DNA of 44,076 nucleotides. Source: an uncultured Prevotella sp. Lineage in GTDB: Bacteria; Bacteroidota; Bacteroidia; Bacteroidales; Bacteroidaceae. How positions within the stretch are numbered: the first letter of the stretch is position 1; each line of letters opens with the position of its first letter. Positions 1-7,761 of the stretch are shown here, in pieces. The stretch lies in assembly GCA_905234265.1 (NCBI GenBank), contig CAJOHJ010000016.1, positions 1-44,076 of the forward strand, read 5' to 3'. The notes beneath the pieces were generated by a model. It did not search any database and had not been told where the DNA came from. It saw only the letters and a program-made list of their open reading frames with translations. A program made the position numbers and the translations under genes.

Positions 1-48
1 AACTCTTTCCCTGTGCTGCCGCCCGGCTTTTTCGGGCGAAAGCGGATG

Positions 49-80
49 CAAAGGTAAGGACTTTCTACCGCATGAGCAAA
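49..80 (-). promoter_or_regulatory. Outward-facing Bacteroidetes promoter at left edge
   Basis: The minus strand carries TACCTTTG (49-56) with TTTG (77-80) exactly 20 bases upstream, matching the Bacteroidetes -33/-7 consensus. It drives something lying left of the window. The transcribed stretch (48 down to 1) holds a small GC hairpin (about 20-38) and ends in GAAAGAGTT, which resembles the leader just upstream of Bacteroidetes 16S rRNA genes (inference from memory). A contig breaking at an rRNA operon would fit. Confidence 0.6.
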
Positions 81-181
81 TTTTTAAACGGAAAATTTTG
101 GAATTTAACATTCGTTTGAAGTCGGGTTGACTTATGTCAATGGCGGAGGAGGGGGACACATTATTTATAATATATAAGGAG

Positions 182-298
182 ATGGGGTTAATGGGGAGAA
201 TGGGGTTAATGGGGAGAATGGGAATTATGGGGAGAATAGGAAGAATGGGAAGGATGGGAAGGATGGGAAGAATGGGAATTATGGGGAGGATTGGGGCA
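182..298 (+). repeat. 9-nt tandem array (ATGGGGAGA-like), 13 units
   Basis: Thirteen consecutive 9-mers beginning ATGGGG or ATGGGA (variants ATGGGGTTA, ATGGGGAGA, ATGGGAATT, ATGGGAAGG). Runs of three or four G recur every nine bases, so the plus strand could form G-quadruplexes. Because the period is a multiple of three, an 83-codon open frame (134-385) runs through it with Met-Gly-Arg/Leu/Ile triplets. That frame looks like a by-product of the repeat, not a gene. Apart from the edge promoter, this array, the 21-nt repeats and the promoter at 528, I see nothing in 1-570. Confidence 0.85.
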
Positions 299-371
299 AT
301 GAGAGGCTGCGGCGTGCTTGCGGACGGAACGGGCAGGAGGCTACAAATGCGATTAAGGAAATATCTAAACA

Positions 372-446
372 AGAGAATTATGTAACTCATTGAGATAATT
401 CTGTAACATGCAGGGATAATTTCGTAACATGCGGAGATAAATTATG
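372..446 (+). repeat. 21-nt dispersed repeat array, locus 1
   Basis: Two good copies and two partial copies of the unit GAGATAATTTCGTAA followed by CATGCA, tandem with a 21-base period. The same unit recurs at 13288-13414, 21052-21096 and 30853-30974, with a fragment at 35625-35640. It lies between the 9-nt array and the nitroreductase promoter. Confidence 0.8.
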
Positions 447-527
447 GCATAAGGGAAATACGCAGCTATGACAACTGGCGGAGAATTAAAAAAAATTAAA
501 GTGTATGGGATTTTGGGAAAATAACAG

Positions 528-535
528 TAATTTTG
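528..535 (+). promoter_or_regulatory. -7 box of nitroreductase promoter
   Basis: TAATTTTG matches the Bacteroidetes -7 element, and transcription would start near 542. No well-spaced TTTG -33 element is visible. The position favours the ATG at 571 (or 559) over the in-frame TTG at 553. Confidence 0.5.
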
Positions 536-570
536 CATTTTATACTATATAATTGTATATGGAAACACTT

Positions 571-1308
571 ATGAAAACCATAGACACGCGCAGAACCATT
601 AGAAAATACAGTTCCAAAGATGTTAGCGACCAACTGCTCAACAGCCTGTTCAGCAAGGCTTCGCGGACGCAGACAATGGGCAACTTACAGCTTTACAGCA
701 TCGTCGTCACCCGTTCGGCAGAGCAGAAGGCCCTGCTTGCCCCGGCTCACTTCAACCAGCCTATGGTCACAGAGGCTCCGGTAGTGCTTACTGTATGTGC
801 CGACTTCAACCGCACCAGCCAGTGGGCGCGCTGCCGTAAGGCCGTCCCCGGATACGCCAATTTCCTGTCGTTCATCAATGCAGCTACCGACGCCCTGCTG
901 TTTACGCAGACGCTGTGCAACCTGATGGACGAAAAGGGCCTGGGATACTGCTATCTTGGCACCACGGTATATATGCCGCGTGAAATCATAGACATTCTGA
1001 AGCTTCCCAGGCTGGTGATGCCCATAGCAACGCTAACTGTCGGCTGGCCTGCCGAGGAGCCGCCGCTCAGCGACCGTCTGACGGTGGAAAGCTTTGTCCA
1101 CCACGAGGAATATCACGATTACTCTCCGGCCGACATCGACAAGTACTATACTGCCAAGGAGCAGCTTGCCGAGAACATAAACTTCTGCAAGATCAACAAC
1201 AAGGAGACCCTGGCCCAGATATTCACAGACATCCGTTACACCAAAAAGGACAACGAGAGCATGTCTGCCGGACTGCTGGAGGCTCTCAGACAGCAGGGTT
1301 TCCTATAA
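571..1308 (+). CDS. Nitroreductase family protein
   Basis: A 245-residue protein of the FMN-dependent nitroreductase fold, which typically reduces nitro groups, quinones or flavins with NAD(P)H in the cytoplasm. The N-terminus reads DTRRTIRKYSSKDV, the usual opening that contacts the FMN phosphate. Further on come AATDALLFTQTLCNLMDEKG (about 103-122) and GLGYCYLGT, the helix and glycine-rich segment typical of the family, then VGWPAEEPPLSDR near 168, like the GYP.E....R tail motif. I chose ATG 571; ATG 559 and TTG 553 are in frame, but 553 lies only about ten bases after the probable transcription start. The substrate cannot be told. proB follows after 37 bases on the same strand, so cotranscription is possible. 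A C-terminal extension of about 50 residues carries no motif I recognise. Confidence 0.85.
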   Translation: MKTIDTRRTIRKYSSKDVSDQLLNSLFSKASRTQTMGNLQLYSIVVTRSAEQKALLAPAHFNQPMVTEAPVVLTVCADFNRTSQWARCRKAVPGYANFLSFINAATDALLFTQTLCNLMDEKGLGYCYLGTTVYMPREIIDILKLPRLVMPIATLTVGWPAEEPPLSDRLTVESFVHHEEYHDYSPADIDKYYTAKEQLAENINFCKINNKETLAQIFTDIRYTKKDNESMSAGLLEALRQQGFL

Positions 1309-1345
1309 AACCACAAAAACACAACAGCTAAAAAAGACTAACACT

Positions 1346-2134
1346 ATGAAACGACGCATAGTAATAAAAATCGGTTCCAACGTCCTTACGCGCAAAGACG
1401 GCAAGCTGGACGTCACCCGCATGTCGGCACTTGTAGACCAGGTAGCCTGGCTGCGGAGCCAAGACATAGAAATCATCCTTGTGTCGTCTGGTGCCGTAGC
1501 CTGCGGCCGCCGCGAGCTGCAGGTAAGCCACGAGCTTGACTCCGTGGAACAGCGGCAGCTCTATTCTGCATTAGGTCAGGTGAAGCTCGTAGGGTTGTAT
1601 TACGACCTGTTCCGCGAGTTCGGCATCCACGTCGGGCAGGTGCTTACGATGAAGGAGAACTTTGAGCCAGGCGAACAGTTCCGCAACCAGCGTGCATGCA
1701 TGACGGTGATGCTCGAAAACGGCGTCCTGCCAATAGTCAACGAAAACGACACCGTGAGCGTCACCGAGCTGATGTTCACCGACAACGACGAACTGTCAGG
1801 ACTGATTGCCCAAATGATGGATGCCGACACCCTCATCCTGCTGTCAAACATCGATGGCATATACACCGGCCATCCCGACGCACCAGAGTCGGAACTCATC
1901 AGAAGAGTAGAGCCCGACCGCGACCTTTCCAGCTACATACAACCAGAAAAGAGCGCCTTCGGCCGTGGAGGCATGCACTCCAAATACACCACTGCACAGA
2001 AGGTGCAGGCTGCCGGCATCCGCGTCATCATTGCCAACGGCGAGCGTGACAACATTCTCACAGACCTTGTCGGAAGCGCCCATGACGTGCCACATACGGA
2101 ATTCATCCCATCCACAAAGAAGACAGAAGACTAA
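1346..2134 (+). CDS. proB: Glutamate 5-kinase
   Basis: Catalyses ATP-dependent phosphorylation of glutamate, the first step of proline synthesis, in the cytoplasm. It opens [14 protein letters not shown] (nucleotide-binding lysine and glycine), then [25 protein letters not shown] and [30 protein letters not shown], all hallmarks of the amino-acid kinase fold in Pro[20 protein letters not shown] closes the domain. At 262 residues it has only the kinase domain: the C-terminal PUA domain that takes E. coli ProB to about 367 residues is absent. proA begins 25 bases after the stop, so the short form is not a frameshift into proA. The neighbour makes the assignment firm. Confidence 0.95.
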   Translation: MKRRIVIKIGSNVLTRKDGKLDVTRMSALVDQVAWLRSQDIEIILVSSGAVACGRRELQVSHELDSVEQRQLYSALGQVKLVGLYYDLFREFGIHVGQVLTMKENFEPGEQFRNQRACMTVMLENGVLPIVNENDTVSVTELMFTDNDELSGLIAQMMDADTLILLSNIDGIYTGHPDAPESELIRRVEPDRDLSSYIQPEKSAFGRGGMHSKYTTAQKVQAAGIRVIIANGERDNILTDLVGSAHDVPHTEFIPSTKKTED

Positions 2135-2159
2135 ACAAGACATAAAACTCCATAAGACC

Positions 2160-3422
2160 ATGCAATTAGAGAACACCTTCAAGAGCGTCAGGACTGCCAG
2201 TAAGACACTGGCACTGCTCACTGACAGCCAGCGCAACGAGATATTAAACGCAGTGGCCGACGCCATCATTGCCAACAAAGACGGCATTCTGGAGGCCAAC
2301 GGCCGCGACCTGGCCAAGATGGACCCCAAGAACCCTCTCTATGACCGCCTGCAACTCACCGACAAGCGACTGGCAGACATAGCCTCTGACATGCGGAACG
2401 TGGCCACCCTGCCCTCCCCGCTGGGCCATGTCACCAAGCAGAAGACTCTGCCCAACGGGCTGCGCCTGTGCCGCATCAGCGTGCCATTCGGTGTCATCGG
2501 CATGATTTACGAGGCACGCCCCAATGTAACATTCGACGTCTTCTCGCTATGTTTCAAGAGCGGCAATGCATGCGTGCTGAAAGGAGGCAGCGATGCCGAC
2601 AACTCAAACAGGGCTGCAGTAGAGCTGATACACAACGTGCTTGTCCGCTTCGGCATCAATCCCGACGTCGTAACCCTGCTGCCTGCCACCCACGAGGCTA
2701 CCGGAGAACTGCTGAACGCCGTGGGATATGTCGACTTGTGCATTCCACGCGGCGGACGCAGGCTCATCGACTTCGTGCGCGACACTGCACGCATTCCCGT
2801 GATTGAGACCGGCGCAGGCGTCGTGAACACATATTTCGACAAAGACGGCGACTTGGAAATGGGCAAGGCCATCATCAACAACGCCAAGACCAGACGCGTC
2901 TCAGTGTGCAATGCCCTCGACTGCCTGCTGATACACGAAAGCCGCCTTGCAGACCTCCCCTCACTGGCTGAACCCTTGCTTACGCACACCCCCCCTGTGA
3001 CTCTCTACTGCGACGAGCAAGCCTATTCGGCATTGGCAGCATCGCCGCTCGCCAAATACTCATCACTGATAGAGCATGCCACGGAAGACTCCTTCGGCAC
3101 TGAATTCATGGACTACAAGATGGCCATCCGCACCGTTGCCTCACTGGAAGAAGCCATCAGCCACATCGACCGCAACGGCAGCGGCCACAGCGAGGCCGTC
3201 ATCACACAGAATGCCGGCACTGCACGCCAGTTCCAGCAGCTGGTTGACGCCGCCTGCGTCTACTGGAATGCACCTACGTCGTTTACCGACGGCGCACAGT
3301 TCGGCCTGGGCGCCGAAATCGGCATCAGTACGCAGAAACTGGGGCCCCGCGGCCCCATGGCCCTGGAAGAAATATGCACTTACAAGTGGCTCATCGAAGG
3401 AGAAGGACAGGTGAGAGCATGA
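2160..3422 (+). CDS. proA: Gamma-glutamyl phosphate reductase
   Basis: NADPH-dependent reduction of glutamyl 5-phosphate to glutamate semialdehyde, the second proline-pathway step; ProA usually acts with ProB. The protein is 420 residues, normal for the family. Visible landmarks are [17 protein letters not shown] (about 106-122), [13 protein letters not shown], the catalytic cysteine in [29 protein letters not shown] and [17 protein letters not shown] near the C-terminus. Start at ATG 2160 (MQLENTF), 25 bases after proB; a longer open frame beginning at 1965 lies inside proB and is not used. Its stop overlaps the start of the next gene as ATGA, implying translational coupling to a phosphatase unrelated to proline synthesis. 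Confidence 0.95.
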   Translation: MQLENTFKSVRTASKTLALLTDSQRNEILNAVADAIIANKDGILEANGRDLAKMDPKNPLYDRLQLTDKRLADIASDMRNVATLPSPLGHVTKQKTLPNGLRLCRISVPFGVIGMIYEARPNVTFDVFSLCFKSGNACVLKGGSDADNSNRAAVELIHNVLVRFGINPDVVTLLPATHEATGELLNAVGYVDLCIPRGGRRLIDFVRDTARIPVIETGAGVVNTYFDKDGDLEMGKAIINNAKTRRVSVCNALDCLLIHESRLADLPSLAEPLLTHTPPVTLYCDEQAYSALAASPLAKYSSLIEHATEDSFGTEFMDYKMAIRTVASLEEAISHIDRNGSGHSEAVITQNAGTARQFQQLVDAACVYWNAPTSFTDGAQFGLGAEIGISTQKLGPRGPMALEEICTYKWLIEGEGQVRA

Positions 3423-5263
3423 GAGCCATCGTCTATAAACTGCTTCTCTTTTTCCTGCTGACAGCGGGACAGACCGCCATGGCCGTCAGCCGCACGTCCG
3501 ACGCAAAGTACGAACAGTTGCGCGACACCATGTACTTCTACTTTGACAAGGGCATCGCAGACAAGTTCTACCACTGGAACAAAGTGGTGATGGACTACAG
3601 CCTGTCGAAGGACAATCTGAACGACTACTACAACGCATGGTCCAACCTCGTCATTTTCGAGCTGAACGAGTCGAACATCTTCCAGGCCTACAAGCAGGCA
3701 CTGGCCATGTCGCACGACATGCGCGAAAGGAAATGCGACGAATACCGCTACATGGCCACCGGCGCGCTGGGACTCATCTATGCCGACTGCAACAATCTTG
3801 AGGGTGCGCGCCAGTGCTTTCTGGAGACCATCAGCCAGCTGGAGCAGCACGACATCGGCGAAAACCTCGTCCCAATATACATGGACCTGGCCTACGTCAC
3901 CATCGACAAGTATCCCACAGAAGCACTGCGATGGTCGAGCGAAGCTGTCCGTCTGTCGAAAGACCCCAACACGCAATGCGATGCCACAGCCTTCAGAGGC
4001 ATGCTTGAATTCAAGCAGAAGAACATAAGTGCCTTTCTCGACAACTACAGCAAGTACAAAGAACTGGAGCAGCAGGGCTACACCTCCATCTACGGCAAGT
4101 TCATCGAGATATACTACGCCTGCCACAAGCGCGACTTCGCAAAGGCCATCAAGCTGGCAGAGGAAATCTCCAGCCCTCTCGACAGATGCGACTACCTGCG
4201 CAGCGTCTACGACTACAAAGGCGACTCGTTGCGCGCCTACCAGATTTTGCGGCAGCAGACTATCATCAGCGACTCCATCAACAGCACCATACTGACCGAC
4301 AACCTGAAAGGCATCAGCAACGAACTGGAGCTTGCCGAGACCCAACAGAGCGAAGCCCGCCACCGCATCATAGCCCTCTCGGTGATAGCCGCGGCAGCCA
4401 TACTCATGATACTGGCCCTGATGTACATCATCCACAACCGCCGCAAGTTCACCAACAGGCTGGAAATCGGCCACCGCAAGCTGCAAGAAGCCTACAACCA
4501 GCTGGAAGAGACCACTACCGCCAAGGAGCGCATTGAGAGTGAGCTGCGCATTGCACGCGACATTCAGATGTCGATGGTGCCGCATGAATTTCCTGCCCAC
4601 AAAGGCCTCGACCTCTATGCCACGATGACCCCTGCACGCGAAGTCGGCGGCGACCTCTTCGACTATCTCTTCGACGGCAACCAGCTGTATTTCTGCGTAG
4701 GCGACGTGTCCGGCAAGGGCGTGCCTGCCGCCATGTTCATGGCACAGGCCATCCGCTTGTTCCGTGCGCTGGCAAAGCAGCACCAGACGCCAGCACAAAT
4801 CTGTACACGCCTGAACAACGAGCTGACGGAAAACAACGACAGCGGCATGTTCGTGACAATGTTCATCGGACTTTTAGACATGCATAGCGGACATCTGTCG
4901 TTCTGCAACGCAGGCCACAACCCTCCAGTGCTTGGCGGCGACGCCTCTCACGGCTCTTTCCTGGAAATGGAGCCCAATGCACCTATCGGACTATGGCAAG
5001 ACCTTGAATTCATCGGCGAAGAGGTAGACACCATAATGAACCGCCCCCTGTTTGTGTACACCGACGGACTGAACGAAGCAGAAGACCCCCGTCAGCAACA
5101 ATTCGGCGACAGCCACTTGCTCAGCATTCTGCGCAACACCAACTTCGAGAGTTCCCGACAAGTCATCAGCACCCTTGAGGCCGAAGTTCAGAAGCACCGC
5201 AACGGCGCAGAACCTAACGACGACCTGACAATGATGTGCCTGCAGATGAGAAGCGAAAAATGA
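3419..5263 (+). CDS. Membrane SpoIIE/PP2C-type phosphatase with TPR-like sensor region
   Basis: A 614-residue protein. Residues 1-20 look like a signal peptide ([11 protein letters not shown]). A helical, TPR-like region follows (about 30-310; e.g. [20 protein letters not shown]). One membrane segment lies at about 317-338 ([20 protein letters not shown]), then a coiled coil, then a C-terminal PP2C/SpoIIE (RsbU-like) domain from about 378: [54 protein letters not shown] and NDDLTMM hold the metal-binding aspartates. Such proteins dephosphorylate Ser/Thr on partner-switching antagonists; the target is unknown and no anti-sigma or antagonist gene lies nearby. ATG 3419 overlaps the proA stop by four bases. 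The sensor part is probably periplasmic and the phosphatase cytoplasmic. Confidence 0.88.
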   Translation: MRAIVYKLLLFFLLTAGQTAMAVSRTSDAKYEQLRDTMYFYFDKGIADKFYHWNKVVMDYSLSKDNLNDYYNAWSNLVIFELNESNIFQAYKQALAMSHDMRERKCDEYRYMATGALGLIYADCNNLEGARQCFLETISQLEQHDIGENLVPIYMDLAYVTIDKYPTEALRWSSEAVRLSKDPNTQCDATAFRGMLEFKQKNISAFLDNYSKYKELEQQGYTSIYGKFIEIYYACHKRDFAKAIKLAEEISSPLDRCDYLRSVYDYKGDSLRAYQILRQQTIISDSINSTILTDNLKGISNELELAETQQSEARHRIIALSVIAAAAILMILALMYIIHNRRKFTNRLEIGHRKLQEAYNQLEETTTAKERIESELRIARDIQMSMVPHEFPAHKGLDLYATMTPAREVGGDLFDYLFDGNQLYFCVGDVSGKGVPAAMFMAQAIRLFRALAKQHQTPAQICTRLNNELTENNDSGMFVTMFIGLLDMHSGHLSFCNAGHNPPVLGGDASHGSFLEMEPNAPIGLWQDLEFIGEEVDTIMNRPLFVYTDGLNEAEDPRQQQFGDSHLLSILRNTNFESSRQVISTLEAEVQKHRNGAEPNDDLTMMCLQMRSEK

Positions 5264-5342
5264 CACGCGCTGGGCGACGACGACAAGCAAGCGGCTGAAT
5301 GTGGCCATACAGAAGAAACAAACAATAAATAAACATACGAAT

Positions 5343-6308
5343 ATGCACAGTTTTATAAACGTGGAGGACATCGGCGACCTCCGGAAAGCACTCGCCGAGG
5401 CTCAAGAGATTAAACAGGAGCGTTTCAAATACCAGCATCTGGGCAAGAACAAGACCTTGATGATGATTTTCTTCAACAACTCGCTGCGCACACGCCTCTC
5501 AACGCAGAAGGCAGCCATGAACCTTGGCATGAACGTCATCGTACTCGACGTGAACGCCGGTGCATGGAAACTGGAAACCGAACGTGGCGTAATCATGGAC
5601 GGCGACAAGTCGGAGCATCTTCTTGAAGCCATTCCCGTGATGGGCTGCTACTGCGACCTCATAGGCGTACGCTCGTTCGCAGGTCTCACCGACCGCGAGT
5701 ACGATTACGCAGAGACCGTCCTCAACCAGTTCATCAAGTACAGCGGACGCCCTGTCTTCGCCATGGAGACAGCCACCGTTCACCCCCTGCAGGCTTTTGC
5801 CGACCTCATCACCATCGAAGAATATTCGAAGAAGCAGAGAAAGCCTAAGGTGGTGCTGACCTGGGCGCCCCATTGCCGTGCATTGCCGCAGGCAGTGCCA
5901 AACTCGTTTGCACAATGGATGCGTGCTGCCGACGTAGACTTCGTAGTCACACATCCCGAAGGCTACGAACTCGACCCTCGTTTCGTCGGTGATGCACGCG
6001 TAGAGTACGACCAGCGCAAGGCCTTCGAGGACGCAGACTTCATCTATGCCAAGAACTGGTCGAATCCTGGCGTCACCAATCCTGCCGACTACGGAAAGAT
6101 TACCAGCCGCGACATGTCGTGGACCGTTGACACAGAACACATGTCTTGGACCAACAACGCCAAGTTCATGCACTGTCTGCCAGTGCGCCGCAACCTCATT
6201 GTCACCGACGACGTCATAGAGTCTCCAAACTCGATAGTAATCCCTGAAGCAGCCAACCGCGAAATCAGCTGCTCTGTGGTAATCAAGCGAATGTTGGAGG
6301 CTTTGTAG
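5343..6308 (+). CDS. argF': N-succinylornithine carbamoyltransferase
   Basis: Transfers carbamoyl from carbamoyl phosphate to N-succinylornithine, the Bacteroidetes variant of the arginine pathway with succinylated intermediates. It is 321 residues. Motifs: FFNNSLRTRLSTQ (carbamoyl-phosphate loop S-x-R-T, about 44-56), METATVHPLQAFADL (HPxQ), and MHCLPVRR near residue 276 (HCLP). The long identical-looking stretch AWKLETERGVIMDGDK strongly resembles the Bacteroides fragilis enzyme. From memory, that enzyme has Pro at residue 90, which sets succinyl over acetyl specificity; here residue 90 is Ser (GDKSEH). Start at ATG 5343, because the 14 upstream in-frame codons read like leader. It follows the phosphatase by 79 bases and ends at a strong terminator. 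Confidence 0.92.
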   Translation: MHSFINVEDIGDLRKALAEAQEIKQERFKYQHLGKNKTLMMIFFNNSLRTRLSTQKAAMNLGMNVIVLDVNAGAWKLETERGVIMDGDKSEHLLEAIPVMGCYCDLIGVRSFAGLTDREYDYAETVLNQFIKYSGRPVFAMETATVHPLQAFADLITIEEYSKKQRKPKVVLTWAPHCRALPQAVPNSFAQWMRAADVDFVVTHPEGYELDPRFVGDARVEYDQRKAFEDADFIYAKNWSNPGVTNPADYGKITSRDMSWTVDTEHMSWTNNAKFMHCLPVRRNLIVTDDVIESPNSIVIPEAANREISCSVVIKRMLEAL

Positions 6309-6370
6309 ACTGCCAAGGACTGAGGCAAGACAGCCAAAGACAGGCGCAAGAACGCCAAGGACATACCCAC

Positions 6371-6405
6371 AAAAAAACGCTACCCGTTAAAGGTAGCGTT
6401 TTTTA
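6371..6405. terminator. Bidirectional terminator shared by convergent genes
   Basis: Stem AACGCTACC / GGTAGCGTT (6376-6384 with 6392-6400), extended by flanking A and T runs to about 13 pairs, loop of 7. It ends the plus-strand carbamoyltransferase transcript. On the minus strand the last codons of the pectinesterase form one arm, and its stop (6387-6389) lies in the loop. Confidence 0.9.
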
Positions 6406-7475
6406 AGTTTCTTAGCCTGCCGTTCCAGCTTTTTCTTCAGACATATTGGATTCCATTCTGTAAACACAGCATCAGTGGTGTACCATCCAGCCTGAGTGTC
6501 GTTCAGTATAGTCTCCGTGGCGCGGCTCTGGTCGACGGTGATTTCCTTGTCGCCCTCAGTTCTCTTCTGTTGCAGTGTAAGTGTCACAACGTTTGACTTA
6601 GGCGTAATATCGTTACCGCTGGCATCCATTGTGTGATACTCCTTGAAGACACTCATCACCGTGCGCATGCCGTGGTGATCGTAGCGTGTCTTCGACAGCA
6701 GTTCCGGGTGCATCAGCGTAGTGTTAAGCCATGCACAGCGCGGCAGAGTGTGCCATCCGCGTGCATATTCGAAGGTAGACACTATGTTGTCGATGACACA
6801 GTTGTTGAAGACATAGCCCCACTGCGTCTTCGACGTACGCGGAGCAGCAATGACGTTACGGCCCTTGCCAGAAAGAGTGCGCTTCTCTGTGACAATCTTG
6901 CAGCGTTCGAACCACACGTCGCCGGCACCGCAGATGAAGTCTACCGTCCCGTGGATTTCCGTATTCTCCATGTAGTGCTGTGCCAGCTCGTTGTCAGAAT
7001 AGTAAGTATCCTGGAACGACAGCATGCGCACACGGTTGCAGATGGTCTGCGTACCCTTGTCGTGCAGTGTCACTGCGCGTCCTGCCGAGCCGCAGGCGTA
7101 ATAGTCAAGGTCGTTACGCAGTGTAATGTCCTCGAAGTAATTGCCCTTTCCCCTGTTCTGAAAGATGCCAGTCTTCGATATGCCCTCATTGGCAAAGTCA
7201 GGCTGATTGCGGATGATGGTGCCGTCGACGCTCTGCCCCACTATTGCGATATTGTTTCCCGTTATCTGTGTCAGCACCGTCTTTCCCAGATCGTAATATC
7301 CGTCTGGAATAATAATGAAGAGGCGCTTGCTGTCCTCCGCAGCATTCATGTCGTTGGCCTTCTTGATGGTTTCCAGCAGGCTGGCGACACTACCCTTCTC
7401 CACCACAAGGCACCGCCTTGCTGATACACTTGCCGACAACAGCACGCACAGGCAAATAGAAAACAAATATTTCAT
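6387..7475 (-). CDS. Secreted pectinesterase (CE8 family)
   Basis: Demethylates polygalacturonate (pectin), probably in the periplasm or at the cell surface. The 362-residue protein starts with a signal peptide (KYLFSICLCVLLSASVSA) and has the right-handed beta-helix motifs of pectin methylesterases: DGYYDLGKTV near 59, RAVTLHDKGTQ, SFQDTYYSD (first catalytic Asp region, about 154), GTVDFICGAGDVWFERC (second catalytic Asp, about 179) and YARGWHTLPRCAWLNT, a diverged LGRPW region. The canonical second-motif GxxDFIFG has Cys for Phe here. A consensus promoter lies about 40 bases upstream, so it is probably transcribed alone. The C-terminus is very basic (KKKLERQAKKLKKRYL), partly because its codons form the terminator stem. 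Confidence 0.87.
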   Translation of the reverse strand: MKYLFSICLCVLLSASVSARRCLVVEKGSVASLLETIKKANDMNAAEDSKRLFIIIPDGYYDLGKTVLTQITGNNIAIVGQSVDGTIIRNQPDFANEGISKTGIFQNRGKGNYFEDITLRNDLDYYACGSAGRAVTLHDKGTQTICNRVRMLSFQDTYYSDNELAQHYMENTEIHGTVDFICGAGDVWFERCKIVTEKRTLSGKGRNVIAAPRTSKTQWGYVFNNCVIDNIVSTFEYARGWHTLPRCAWLNTTLMHPELLSKTRYDHHGMRTVMSVFKEYHTMDASGNDITPKSNVVTLTLQQKRTEGDKEITVDQSRATETILNDTQAGWYTTDAVFTEWNPICLKKKLERQAKKLKKRYL

Positions 7476-7516
7476 TACAGTTAGTAGTATTCTTTAAAAA
7501 GGTGTCTTCAGGGGTG

Positions 7517-7548
7517 CAAAATTAATTGTTTGGCACTTGAAAAACAAA
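7517..7548 (-). promoter_or_regulatory. Promoter of the pectinesterase gene
   Basis: On the minus strand TTTG (7545-7548), 20 bases, then TAATTTTG (7517-7524): a full match to the Bacteroidetes consensus. The start codon is about 40 bases downstream. Confidence 0.75.
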
Positions 7549-7607
7549 TTTTTTCGTCAAAAGATAAAATTTTTCTTAATAAATAGTCTTTTATTCCAAA
7601 AGTTTTA

Positions 7608-7615
7608 TACCTTTG
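7608..7615 (+). promoter_or_regulatory. -7 box of the tRNA promoter
   Basis: TACCTTTG lies 12 bases before the mature tRNA 5' end, in very AT-rich DNA. A -33 TTTG is not evident. Confidence 0.65.
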
Positions 7616-7626
7616 CAAAACTTTTA

Positions 7627-7699
7627 CGGGATGTAGCGCAGTTGGTAGCGCACTACGTTCGGGACGTAGGGGTCGGGCGTTCGAGTCGCCTCATCCCGA
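7627..7699 (+). tRNA. tRNA-Pro (anticodon CGG)
   Basis: A complete cloverleaf of 73 bases. Acceptor stem CGGGATG (7627-7633) pairs with CATCCCG (7692-7698), discriminator A. The D arm contains AGCGCAGTTGGTAGCGC. Anticodon stem CTACG/CGTAG has loop TTCGGGA, giving CGG. The T arm is GGGCG-TTCGAGT-CGCCT, with one G-T pair. CCA is not encoded. It stands alone with its own promoter and terminator. Confidence 0.96.
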
Positions 7700-7707
7700 C
7701 AAAAGCA

Positions 7708-7746
7708 AGAATAATCGGCTGCTGTTGAGCCGATTATTCTTTTTTT
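7708..7746 (+). terminator. Rho-independent terminator after tRNA-Pro
   Basis: A perfect 13-bp stem (7708-7720 with 7728-7740, AGAATAATCGGCT), a 7-base loop and a run of T. It may also serve the GH3 gene ending at 7762 on the other strand, although that side has a poorer T tract. Confidence 0.93.
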
Positions 7747-7761
7747 AGTATTGATGGTTTG

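Noticed and set aside
134..385. 83-codon open frame with Met-Gly-Arg repeats
   Set aside because: It is fully explained by a 9-base tandem repeat; no recognisable start signal and no family resemblance.
3380..4798. 472-codon open frame antisense to the PP2C gene
   Set aside because: High-GC, codon-biased genes give long antisense frames; the sense gene has clear domains and this frame has none.
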